Of a stretch of 64,000 nt of DNA, positions 23,763-35,563 are shown piece by piece. The position numbers and the translations under genes were made by a program. Every line of letters begins with the position of its first letter. Position 1 is the stretch's first letter. Source of the DNA: Abelmoschus esculentus (lineage: Eukaryota; Streptophyta; Magnoliopsida; Malvales; Malvaceae); assembly GCA_035048815.1 (NCBI GenBank), contig JAUCBN010000020.1, positions 6,703,501 through 6,767,500 on the forward strand. The letters are read 5' to 3'. The notes below the pieces were generated by a model that did no database searches, was not told the DNA's origin, and was given only the letters and a program-made list of their open reading frames with translations.

Positions 23763-24270
23763 CTAGTGGAGTTTTGGATAAAAAACGCCACTAAAAAGAA
23801 TAGTAAACCAGTGACGTTTGTACAAAACCGCCACAAAAGGATACGACAATAATGGCATTTTTGGACAAAAACGTTGCAACTAGACACGTTAATTGTGGCG
23901 TTTATGTTTATAAACGCCACTACAATATACAATATACAGTGGCGTTTTGTAAGTTAAACGCTGTTACAGATCATACTATTTGCGGCGTTTGACTTACCAA
24001 ACGCCACTAAAGATCATAATATTTGCGGCGTTTGGTGAGTTAAATGCCGCTATAGGTCATAATAATTGCGGCGTTAGGTGTGTCAAACGCCGGTAAAAAT
24101 CATGTACTATAGTCGCATTTGTTAAGGATAAAAGCCGCAGTTAATTGTGGCGCAGGTTTTAGCGACGCTTCTAGCGACGCTTTTTCTAGTGCCGCTAATA
24201 CTTATAGCGGCGCTAAGAAACACCACTAAATACCTTAAAAACGCCGCTAAAATCCTATTTTGTTATAGTG
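23763..24270. repeat. CACTA right subterminal inverted-motif array and terminal repeat
   Basis: About nine units of the GGCGTTT-N-AAACGCC type (TGGAGTTTTGGATAAAAAAC, GCGGCGTTTGACTTACCAAA and similar), then GCGACGCTT and GCGGCGCTAA variants close to the tip at 24270. It mirrors the left array. The stretch 23563-23762 between gene and array is AT-rich and featureless. Confidence 0.85.
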
Positions 24271-27200
24271 ATTTAGTTTTCAAATACCATAATTAACTAT
24301 TTAAACCCATAAAATTTTGTTTAATATCATTTTCGATCGTTTTGTAGGTTTTATAGCGTGCATGTCTAAATTTGCTTTATAGTGAACCCGTTCGAATTTT
24401 AACCGAGTAAAAAGATCAAAATTTGGGATTAAGTTGTATAATTAGGTTCAAAATACCATAATTAACTATTTGAACCCATAAATTTTGGTTTAATGTCATT
24501 TTCGATCATTTTGTAGATTTTATAGCGTGCATGTCTAAATTGGCTTTATAGTGAACTCGTTCGAATTTTAACCGAGTAAAAAGCTCAAAGTTTGAGATTA
24601 AGTTGTATAATTTGGATCAAAATACCATAATTAACAATTTGAACCCATAAAATTTGATTTAATATCAATTTCGATCATTTTGTAGGGTTCAGAGCATGCA
24701 TGTCAAAATTGGCTTTACAGTGAACCCGTTCGAATTTTAACCGCGTGAGAAGCTCAACAATTGAGATTAAGTTGTATAATTAGTTTCAAAATACTATAAT
24801 TAACTATTTGAACCCATAAAATTTGATTTAATATCATTTTCAATAGTTTTGTAGGTTTTATAGCGTTCATGTCTAAATTGGCTTTATAATCAACCCGTTC
24901 GAATTTTAACCAAGTAAAAAGCTCAAAATTTATGATTAAGTTGTATAATTAGGTTCAAAATACTATAATCAACTATTTGAACCCATAAAATTTGATTTAA
25001 TATCATTTTCAATCGTTTTGTAGGGTTTAGAGCGTACATGCCTAAATTGGCCTTATAGTAAACCCGTTCAAATTTTAACCGAGTAAAAAGCTCAAAATTT
25101 GAGATTAAGATGTATAATTATGTTCCAAGGCCCATAATTAACTATTTGAACCCATAAATATGAAATAATTTCATTTTCGAGCGTTTTGTAGGGTTTAAAG
25201 CGTGCATGTCTAAATTGGCTTTATAGTGAACCAGTTCGAATTTTAACCACGTAAAAAGCTCAAAAATTGAGATTAAGTTGTATAATTAGTTTCAAAATAC
25301 CATAATTAACTATTTGAATCCATAAAATTTGATTTAACGTCATTTTCGATCGTTTTGTAAGTTTTATAGCGTGCATGTCTAAATTGGCTTTATAGTGAAC
25401 AAGTACGAATTTTAATCGAGTAAAAAGCTCAAAATTTGAGATTATGTTGTATAATTAGGTTCAAAATACCACAATTAACTATTTGAACCCATAAAATTTG
25501 ATTTAATATCATTTTCGATCGTTTTGTAGGGTTCAGAGCGTGCATGTCTAAATTGTCCTTATAGTGAATCCATTCGAATTTTAACATAGTAAAAAGCTCA
25601 AAATTTGAGATTAAGTTGTATAATTTGGTTCAAAAGTCCATTATTAACTATTTGAACCCATAAAATTTGATTTAATATCTTTTTTGATCGTTTTGTAGGG
25701 TTTAGATCATGCATAACTAAATTGGCTTTATAGTGAACCTGTTCGATTTTTAACCGCGTAAAAAGCTCAAAATTTTATATTAAGTTGTATAATTTGGTTA
25801 GAAAGCCATAATAAACTATTTGAACCCATAAAATTTGATTTAATATCATTTTCGATCGTTTTGTAGGGTTCCAAATTGGCTTTATAGTGAATTCATTCGA
25901 ATTTTAAATGTATAAAAGCTTAAAATTTTAGATTAATTTGTATAATTAGGTTCAAAATACTGTGATTAACTATTTAGAAACCATAAAATTTGATTTAATA
26001 TGATTTTCGATCGTTTTATTGGGTTTAGAGCGTGCATGTCTAAATTGATTTATAATGAACTCGTTCAATTTTTAAACGAGTAAAAAGCTCAAATATTGAT
26101 ATTAAGTTGTATAATTAGGTTCAAAATATCATAATTAACTATTTGAACCCATAAAATTTGATTTGATATCATATTCGATCGTTTTGTAGGGTTTAGAGCG
26201 TGCATGTCTAAATTGTCTTTATAGTGAATCCGTTCTAATTTTAACCGAGTAAAAAGCTTAAAATTTGAGATTAAGATGTGTAATTAGGTTCAAAGGCCCA
26301 TAATTTACTATTTGAACCCATAAATTTGTATTAATATAATTTTGATCGTTTTGTAGGGTTCATAGCGTGAATGTCCAAATTGGCTTTATAGTGAATTCGT
26401 TCAAATTTTAACCATGTAAAAAGCTTAAAATTTGAGATTAAGTTGTATAATTATGTTCAAAATACCGTGATTAACAATTTGAAACCATAAAATTTGATTT
26501 AACATCATTTTCGATCATTTTATAGCGTTCAAAGCGTGCATTACTAAATTGGCTTTATAATGAACTCGTTCGAATTTTAACCGTGTAAAAAGCTCAAAAA
26601 TTGAGATTAAGTTGAATAATTAGTATCAAAATACCATAATTAACTATTTGAACCCATAAAATTTGATTCGATATCATTTTCGATCGTTTTGTAGATTTTT
26701 TAGCGTGCATGTCCAAATTGGCTTTACAGTGAACCAGTTCGAATTTTAACCGAGTAAAAAGCTCAAAATTTGAGATTATGTTGTATAATTAGGTTCAAAA
26801 TACCATAATTAACGATTTGAACTCATAAAATTTGATTTAATATCATTTTCGATCGTTTTGTAGGGTTTAGAGCATGCATGTCTAAGTTGTCTTTATAGTG
26901 AACCCATTTGAATTTTAACCGAGTAAAAAGCTCAAAATTTGAGATTAAGATGTATAATTAGTTTCAAAAAACCATAATTAACTATTTGAACCCATAAAAT
27001 TTGATTTAAGATCATTTTCGATCTTTTTGTAGGTCTTATAGCGTGTATATCTAAATTGGCTTTATAGTGAACCCGTTCGAATTTTAACCGAGTAAAAAGC
27101 TCAAAAATTGAGATTAAGTTGTATAATTTGGTTCAAAATACCATAATTAACTATTTGAACCCATAAAATTTGATTTAATATCATTTTCGATCGTTTTGTA

Positions 27201-30200
27201 GGGTTTAAAGCGTGCATGTCCAAATTGGCTTTATAGTGAACCAATTTGAATTTTAACCGCGTAAAAAGCTCAAAAATTGAGATTAAGTTGTATAATTTGG
27301 TTCTAAAGCCCATAATTAACTATTTGAACCCATAAAATTTGATTTAATATCTTTTTTGATCGTTTTGCAGGGTTCAGAGCGTGCATATCTAAATTGGCTT
27401 TATAGTGAACCCGTTCGATTTTTAACAGAATAAAAAGCTCAAAATTTGATATTAAGTTGTATAATTTGGTTAAAAAGCCCACAATAAACTACTTGAACCC
27501 ATAAAATTTGATTTAATATCTTTTTTGATCGTTTTGTAGGGTTCAGAGCATGCATATCTAAATTGACTTTATAGTGAACCTGTTCCATTTTTAATCGCGT
27601 AAAAAGCTCAAAATTTGATATTAAGTTGTATAATTTGGTTAAAAAGCCCATAATAAACTATTTGAACCCATAAAATTTGATTTAATATCATTTTCGATCA
27701 TTTTGTAGGGTTCAGAGTGTGCATGTCCTAATTGGCTTTATAGTGAAACCATTCGAATTTTAACCGAGTAAAAAGCTCAAAAATTGAGATTAAGTTGTAT
27801 AATATGGTTCAAAACACCATAATTAACTACTTGAACCCATAAAATTTGATTTAATATCATTTTCGATCGTTTTGTAGGGTTTATAACGTGCATGTCTAAA
27901 TGGGCATTATAGTGAACCCGCTTGAATTTTAACCGAGTAAAAAGGTCAAAAATTGAGATTAAGTTGTATAATTAGTTTCAAAATACCATAATTAACTATT
28001 TGAACCCATAAAATTTGATTTAATATCATTTTGGATCGTTTTGTAGGGTTCAGAGCGTGCATGTCCAAATTGGCATTATAGTGAACACGTTCGAATTTTA
28101 ACCGCGTAAAAAGCTCAAAAATTGAGATAAAGTTGTATAATTAGTTTCAAAATACCATAATTAACTATTTGAACCCATAAAATTTGATTTAATATCATTT
28201 TCGATCGTTTTGTAGGTTTTATAGCGTTCATGTCCAAATTGGATTTATTATGAACTCGTTTGAATTTTAACTGAGTAAAAAGCTCAAAATTTGAGATTAG
28301 GTTGTATAATTTGATTCAAATACCATAATTAACTATTTGAGCACATAAAATTTGATTTAATTTCATTTTTGATCGTTTTGTAGGGTTCAGAGCGTGCATG
28401 TCTAAATTGTCTTTATAGTGAACCCGTTCGAATTTTAACCGAGTAAAATTCTCAAAATTTGAGATTAAGATGTATAATTAGGTTAAAGGCCCATAATTTA
28501 CTATTTGAACCCATAAATTTGAACTAATATAATTTTCGATCTTTTTGTAGGGTTCATAGCGTGCATGTCCAAATTTGTTTTATAGTGAATTCGTTCGAAT
28601 TTTAACCGTGTGAAAAGCTTAAAAATTTGAGATTAAGTTGTATAATTATGTTCAAAATAGCTTGATTAACTATTTGAAACCATAAAATCTGATTTAACAT
28701 CATTTTCGATCATTTTATAGGGTTTAGAGCGTGCATGTCTAAATTGTCTTTATAATGAACTCAATCGAATTTTAACCGCGTAAAAAGCTCAAAAATTGAG
28801 ATTAAGTTTTATAATTAGTTTCAAAATACCATAATTAACGATTTGAACCCATAAAATTTGATTTAATATCATTTTCGATCGTTTTGTAGGTTTTATAGCG
28901 TGCAAGTCTAAATTGGCATTATAGTGAACCCGTTCGAATTTTAACCGAGTAAAAAGCTCAAAAATTGAGATTAATTTGTATAATTAGGTTCAAAATACAA
29001 TAATTAACTATTTGAACCCATAAAATTTGATTTAATATCATTTTCAATCGTTTTGTAGGGTCTAAAGCGTGCATGTCCAAATTGGTTTTATAGTGAACCA
29101 GTTCGAATTTTAAAAGCATAAAAAGCTCAAAATTTGAGATTATGTTGTATAATTAGGTTCAAAATACCATAATTATCTATTTGAACCCATAAAATTTGAT
29201 TCAATATAATTTTCGATCGTTTTGTAGTGTTCAGAGCGTGCATGTCTAAATTGTCTTTATAATGAACCCATTAGAATTTTAACCGAGTAAAAAGCTCAAA
29301 ATTTGAGATTAAGATGTATAATTAGGTTCAAAGGCCCATAATTAACTATTTGAACCCATAAATTTGAATTAATATAATTTTCGATCGTTTTGTTGGGTTC
29401 TTAGCGTGCATGTCCAAATTGGCTTTATAGTGAATTCGTTTGAATTTTAACCTCGTTAAAAGCCTCAAAAATTGAGATTAAGTTGTATAATTAGTTTTAA
29501 AATACCATAATTCACTATTTGAACCAATAAAGTTTGATTTAATATCATTTTCGATCGTTTTGTAGGGTCTAAAGCGTGCATGTCCAAATTGGCTTTATAG
29601 TGAACCAGTTCGAATTTTAAAAGCATAAAAAGCTCAAAATTTGAGATTATGTTGTATAATTAGGTTCAAAATACCATAATTAACTATTTGAACCCGTAAA
29701 ATTGGATTTAATATCATTTTCGATCGTTTTGTAGGGTTCAGAGCGTGCATGTCTAAATTGTCTTTATAGTGAACCCGTTCGAATTTTAACCGAGTAAAAA
29801 GCTCGAAATTTGAGATTAAGTTGTATAATTTGGTTGTAAGGCCCATAATTAACTATTTGAAACCTAAAATTTGATTTAATATCTTTTTTGATCTTTTTGT
29901 AGTGTTCAGAGCGTGCATATCTAAATTGGCTTTATAGTGAACCCGTTCAATTTTTAACCGAGTAAAAAGCTCAAAATTTGATATTAAGTTGTATAATTAG
30001 GTTCAAAATACCATAATTAACTATTTGAACCCATAAAATTTGATTTAATGTCATTTTCGATCCTTTTGTAGGTTTTATAGCGTGAATGTCTAAATTGGCT
30101 TTATAATGAAATCGTTCGAATTTTAACAGCTTAATAAGCTCAAAATTTGAGATTAATTTGTATAATTATGTTCAAAATACAAAAATTAAGTATTTGAACC

Positions 30201-31203
30201 CATAAAATTTGATTCAATATCATTTTTGATCGTTTTGTAGGGTCCAGATCGTGCATGTCCAAATTGGCTTTATAGTGAACCAGTTCGAATTTTAACCGAG
30301 TAAAAAGCTCAAAATTTGAGATTATGTTGTATAATTAGGTTCAAAGTACGATAATTAACTATTTGAACTCATAAAATTTGATTTAATATCATTTTCGATC
30401 ATTTTGTAGGGTTTAGAGCATGCCTGTCTAAGTTGTCTTTATAGTGAACCCATTTGAATTTTAACCGAGTAAAAAGCTCAAAATTTGAGATTACGATGTA
30501 TAATTAGGTTCAAAGGCCCATAATTATCTATTTGAACCCATAAATTTGAATTAATTTCATTTTTGATCTTTTTGTAGGGTTCATAGCGTGCATGTCTAAA
30601 TTGTCTTTATAGTGAACCCATTCGAATTTTAACCGAGTAAAAAGCTCAAAATTTGAGATTAAAATTTATAATTAGGTTCAAAGGCACTTAATTAACTATT
30701 TGAACCCATAAATTTGAATTAATATAATTTTCGATCGTTTTGTAGGGTTCATAGCGTGCATGTCCAAATTGGCTTTATAGTGAATTGGTTCGAATTTTAA
30801 CTGCGTAAAAAGCTCAAAATTTGAGATTAAGTTGTATAATTTGGTTAAAAATACCGTAATTAACTATTTGAAACCATAAAATTTGATTTACTATCATTTT
30901 CGATCGTTTTATAGGGTTTAGAGCATGCATGTCTAAATTGGCTTTATAATGAGCTCGTTCGAATTTTAACCGCATAAAAAGCTCAAATGTTGAGATTAAG
31001 TTGTATAACTAGTTTTAAAATACCATAATTAACTATTTGATACCATAAAATTTGATTTAATATCATTTTCAATCGTTTCTAGGGTTCAGAGCGTGCATGT
31101 CTAAATTGTCTTTATAGTGAACTCGTTCGAATTTTAACCGAGTAAAAAGCTCAATATTTGAGATTAAGTTGTATAATTTGTATCAAAATACTGTGATTAA
31201 GTT
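24271..31203 (+). repeat. 169-bp satellite array, middle block (about 41 monomers)
   Basis: Same satellite and orientation as the left block, but dominated by the GTGAACCCGTTCGAATTTTA type. A divergent subtype (CCATAAATTTGAATTAATAT, GTTCATAGCGTGCATGTCC) appears near 26300, 28490, 29340 and 30700. Another variant (TTAAAAGCATAAAAAGCTC) recurs at about 29108 and 29615, three monomers apart. Reading frames of 70 aa at 27101, 27439 and 29634 are near-copies of one another and only reflect the repeat. Confidence 0.97.
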
Positions 31204-32522
31204 GTAATAAAGTGATAAGTATTATCGAATATCGTCTCCACAGGGATTAGTCTACTTAATATGTCTTCTTTTGTCTTCTTGCTCTCAGAAAAGAATAAAA
31301 TAAAGACACAAGTAAAATTGGGGTTGATGAATAGTAAATAAAGAAAACTAAATAAAAAGAGAATAAACAAATTAAAGAAGTGGTCAGGATCCATTTGTGT
31401 TGTATAGTGGATTCAATTGACTTGTTTCTGTCCAATTCAATCGCACAACACTGCCTCGGCAGTACTGCAGATTACTGCCTCGACAGGGATGATGCTTGTC
31501 CGCCGCGGCAATCTCTTGCTCTTGGGTAGACTTTAACAAAGTTCGGCAAAGTTTCCTTTGATGCCTCCGCTTATCTCTAAGTCGAAGTACTGTTGATGAC
31601 CAGTCCTTGATGATACCTCTCGGCGTGAATCAATTATAATCACCAACCAATCACACACTTCTTTTAGCCGCTGAAACTCTTAACCTATCTCTAGGCCGAG
31701 TTAGTGTTTCCAAATTGAAACATCGTACTTATTCCTTTCGTGAATCTAACTCTCTCGATATTAGATAAATGGATTACTCACAAACTTCTCTCTCGAGCTT
31801 TGATGCAAGAACAAGGAATGGCAAAGAATAAGCAAACCTTGATATTTTATTGCATTAAAACAAGAAACAAAAGTCAATATCTTCTCACTAATACTCTACA
31901 ACTTTCACCTAAGCCTAAAGAAACATAGAACATAATAAAAAGTAAAAGAGAACTCTAAAATCTAAGATGAAGTCGGCTCTCTACGATGCTAAGTGCTTTG
32001 TGCCGAAATCTCCTTCCTCTTCTCCTTGGACGGCTAAGGCTTATATAAGCTTAGTCTAGGGTAAACCTTTCCTATGTAGGAGTATAACTTGGAGTAGGAC
32101 ACAAGTCAAGTCCATAAATAAAATATTTCCAAGTTTATTCCAATTAGGATGTTTTTCCCGTGTGGCCTTTGACTTGGGCTTTCCATGTGCTACCCATCTC
32201 TGATCCATGTGCTGCTTGTCCGGACACGTCCAGCTCATTTTTCTCTTCAGCTCGCCTACAATATCGCTATTTGTCCTTCAGTTGCTGCCTCGGCATCAGG
32301 TCTTGCCTCAACCTCAGTCTCTGCCACGTCATTAGTTTTTCCTTCACAGACACAAAAGTACAGTAAAACTTGCCTTTTCTATAAATATCATCTTTATATG
32401 TTACAAAAGCAAAATATCTAATTATCTCACATTAAGCACATGCATTGGTCCAAGTAGGTGTAGATTTAGTGATTATTGTCCATGAAAGGTGTAAAAAGTG
32501 ATAGTGAGTTGAGCATTTATCA
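31204..32522 (-). mobile_element. Element G 3' LTR, slightly truncated
   Basis: Lacks about the first 55 bp (window orientation). Satellite runs to about 31200, then a few filler bases, then LTR. It ends GCATTTATCA at 32522. TATA near 32045 and TGCC palindromes near 31450 are present. More diverged than the other LTRs. Confidence 0.85.
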
Positions 32523-33314
32523 CACCCGCAAACTCGAACTATTGCTTGTCCTCAAGCAATGCAAACCATCAATTTGCCAAACCTTGCTCTCTCTTGGTCT
32601 TATGTTTTCATCTATTCTCCGCACCATAACTATGCTTATTCTTAAGCCTTAACCTTTCGGTTACCCAAGGGTTTACCTAGAAACAAACTATAAGATTTAG
32701 TGAGTGTGTGCGTTTTTGTGGACAAGTTTGATTAAAGGCTTTCTTAGACAAACTCTAGGCTCAAGACAAGTAGACTTGGATTTAGTGTTCTCTTCTTAAA
32801 ACAACAATTTCTTGAGCCAATTTCGGGCACCTCAAGGATTGTGTTTTCTTATCAATAATTCCTTCTTTCTTTTGATAATCTTTTTAGCATACTAGAGCCA
32901 ATTTCAGGCACCTCTAGCATGAAGAAGAGTAATTCTAGAGCCGGTGATAGGCACCTCTAGTCACTTTCCCAAAGAACTAAGTCTTTATCACCTAAGTTCA
33001 TTAAAAGAATTCCTATAATCCAACAAGTCCCAAAAGTGTTTTTAGGATCAATCTTATAGCAAGCTTCTAAGTTTTCTTCCTTAAGCATCCTAAGGTTAAT
33101 CCTTCTAAACAGGACCTAGCCATGGTAAGGAGAAAGATTTCTATAGCCTTAAAAGAATAAACTAAGGCAATACTGATGAAGAGCAGTGCAAAAGTATGGC
33201 CAATAATTCAAGTAAGGTGGTGGACATAAATTTTTTTTTGAAAAATCCCTTAAATGCTTCCTTTCATGGCAAGGCCGCGATTGTGGATTGCCTCGACAAT
33301 GGATCTACACCCCC
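32523..33314 (-). other. Element G 3' region with polypurine tract and hairpins
   Basis: Starts with the polypurine tract complement (CACCCGCAAAC, one change). It then has hairpin ATTGCTTG-TCCT-CAAGCAAT (32541-32560) and three 26-nt hairpins at 32811-32836, 32892-32917 and 32935-32960. It stops within the second polypurine-like motif (GGATCTACACCCCC) where LTR C begins. Confidence 0.75.
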
Positions 33315-34639
33315 TGTCGCGTGTCAAAAGTGCGTGTTTAGTGCAAGTGGACACATCGAAAGTAATAAGTGATAAGTATTTATCGGATTATCGTCTCCAC
33401 AAGGATTGGTAGACTCAATATGTCTTTTTCGTCTTCTTGTTCTGTAGAAAGAAATAAAAAACACAAGTGATTGAGTTTGGATTAACTAAACTAAAATAAC
33501 TAAGTAAAAGTAAAGAGATTCGAATATTAGAGAGAGATAGGTCAAGATCCAATTGTGTTGTACTGTGGATTTGATTGACTTGTCTCTGCCCAATGCAATC
33601 GTATATCTCTGCCTCGGCAGCACTGCAGATTACTGCCTCGGTAGCGATAATACTGTCCGCCGCGGCAATCCCTTGCTCGTGGGTGGACTTTACCAAATTT
33701 CGGCAAAGTGTCCTTGGATGACTCCGCTTATCCCTAAGTCGAAGTACTGTTGATGACTAGTCCTTGATGATACCTCCCGGCGTGAACCAATTATACTCAC
33801 CAACCAATCTCACACTTCTTTTAGCCGCTGAAACTCTTAACCTATCCCTAGGTCGAGTTAGTATTTCGCGATTGAAACACCGTACTTACCCCTTTCGTGA
33901 ATCTAACTCTCCCGTGTCTAGATAAATGGATTACATACAAACTTCCCTCCCGGGCTTGAATGCAAGAACAAGGAATAACAAAGGATAAGCAATCCTTGAT
34001 AAATTTATTGCATTGAAACAAAGACAAAGTACAATCTCCTCTCACAAATACTAACAACCTTCACCTAAACCCTAAAGAAGCTTAGCACATAATTGAGAGA
34101 AAGAAAACAAGTTTATGATTCGGCTCTCTCTTTCTAGGTCTTCGTCTATTACATTGGATGGCTATGTCTTTATATAGGCTAGACCTAGGGCAAACCTTTC
34201 CTAAGTAGAATACAACTTGGAGTAGGGAACAAGTCATGTACATAATTAAAATATTTCCAAGTTTAATTCGGCTAAGGGGGCTTTCCTGCGTGGCATTGTC
34301 TTGGGCTTTTCCTCATGCTAGCCAGCTCCGATCCATGGGCTTCAAGTCCATAAACGTCCTTTGGATTTTTGTCTTCCAATCGCCTATAGTCTTGCTTCCT
34401 GGCTCTCAGCTGCTGCCTCGGCATCAGGTCCTGCCTCGGCCTTGTCGCTGCCGCGGCACCGGTTCTCCTGCACAGATATGAAAATGTAGTAAAACGTGCG
34501 TTTTCTGTAAATAATATCTCTATAAGCATAACTTCTAAATATATCACATTAAGTACATGCATTGGTTCAAGTGGGTGTAAATTCGGTGATTAATGCCCAT
34601 AAAAGATGTAAACAGTGATAGTGAGTTGAGCACTTATCA
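33315..34639 (-). mobile_element. Element C 3' LTR (1325 bp)
   Basis: A complete LTR from TGTCGCGTGTC to CACTTATCA, followed by the polypurine tract complement CACCCCCAAACTCG. The three U5 palindromes keep their 24-nt spacing; two of them carry single base changes. Confidence 0.93.
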
Positions 34640-35563
34640 CACCCCCAAACTCGAACTATTGGTTGTCCTCAAGCAATGCAAGCCATCAATTTGCCGAACT
34701 CTACTCTCTGTTGGTCTTACATGTCCATCTATTCTCCCCACCATAACTAGGCCTATTCTTTAGACTTAACGTTTCGATTACCCAAGGGTTTACCTAGAAA
34801 CAAACTATAAGAATTGTGAGTGTGTGCGTTTTTGTGGACAAGTTTGATTAAAGGCTTTCTTAGATAAACTCTAAGTTCAAGACAAGTAGAATTTGGTTAA
34901 TTTTTCTCTTCTTTTCTAAGCAACCAATCCTTGACCCAATTTCGGGCACCTCAAGGATTGTGTTTTTCCCTTCACTAAATTCCTTCTTCTTTTTAATATT
35001 CCTTAAAAACATACTAGAGCCAATTTCGGGCACCTCTAGCATGAAGAAGAGTACTTTCTAGAGCCGGTGATAGGCACCTCTAGTTACCTTCCCAAAAATC
35101 TAAGTCTTTATCACCTAAGTTCATTAAAAGAATTCATCTAATCCAACAAGTCCCAAAAGTGTTTAAAATTCTTCCTATAGTAAACTTCTAAGTTTTCATT
35201 CTTAAGTATCCTAAGGTTAAACCTTCTTAACAAGACCTAATCATGGTAAGGAGAAAGATTTCTATAGCCTTAAAGAATAAACTAAGGCAATACTGATGAT
35301 AAGCAGTGCAAAAGTGTAGGCAGTTAATTCAAGTAAGGCGAGGAGCATGAAAATTTTAAAAAAAAATCACTAGAATACTCCCTTTTTGGCAAGGCCTCGG
35401 TAGTAGATTGCTGCCTTGGCAGTGAATCTGCACCCCCAAACTCAAACCAAGCATTGTCCTCAATGCTTTATATTTGAAGATAAGTGCGAGCAACAAAATA
35501 TAAAAGGAATAAGCAGCATAGAAAGCAAACAACAATTAATATTAAATTATATGAACAAAATTT
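34640..35563 (-). other. Element C 3' structured non-coding region
   Basis: In window order: polypurine tract complement (34640-34652), hairpin ATTGGTTG-TCCT-CAAGCAAT (34658-34677, one mismatch), and three 26-nt hairpins (34930-34955, 35014-35039, 35058-35083). Next come a TGCCTTGGCA site near 35412, the second polypurine-like motif (35430-35443) and hairpin AAGCATTG-TCCT-CAATGCTT (35449-35468). ORF2 ends about 100 bp further on. No coding potential is apparent. Confidence 0.75.

Larger units (their letters stand above)
12715..24270 (+). mobile_element. CACTA (En/Spm-type) DNA transposon, carrying a nested retroelement
   Basis: The left end is CACTACACCAGAACTGG. The right end, read inward on the minus strand, is CACTATAACAAAATAGG, giving imperfect terminal inverted repeats with perfect CACTA tips. 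Flanks AAT (12712-12714) and ATT (24271-24273) fit a 2-bp AT or imperfect 3-bp target duplication inside a satellite monomer. Without element B and one CATTG copy the transposon is about 4.68 kb. It holds one PF03004-type gene and no sign of the main TNPD/Transposase_21 protein, so it is a non-autonomous derivative. It is inserted in satellite and is older than B. Confidence 0.9.
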
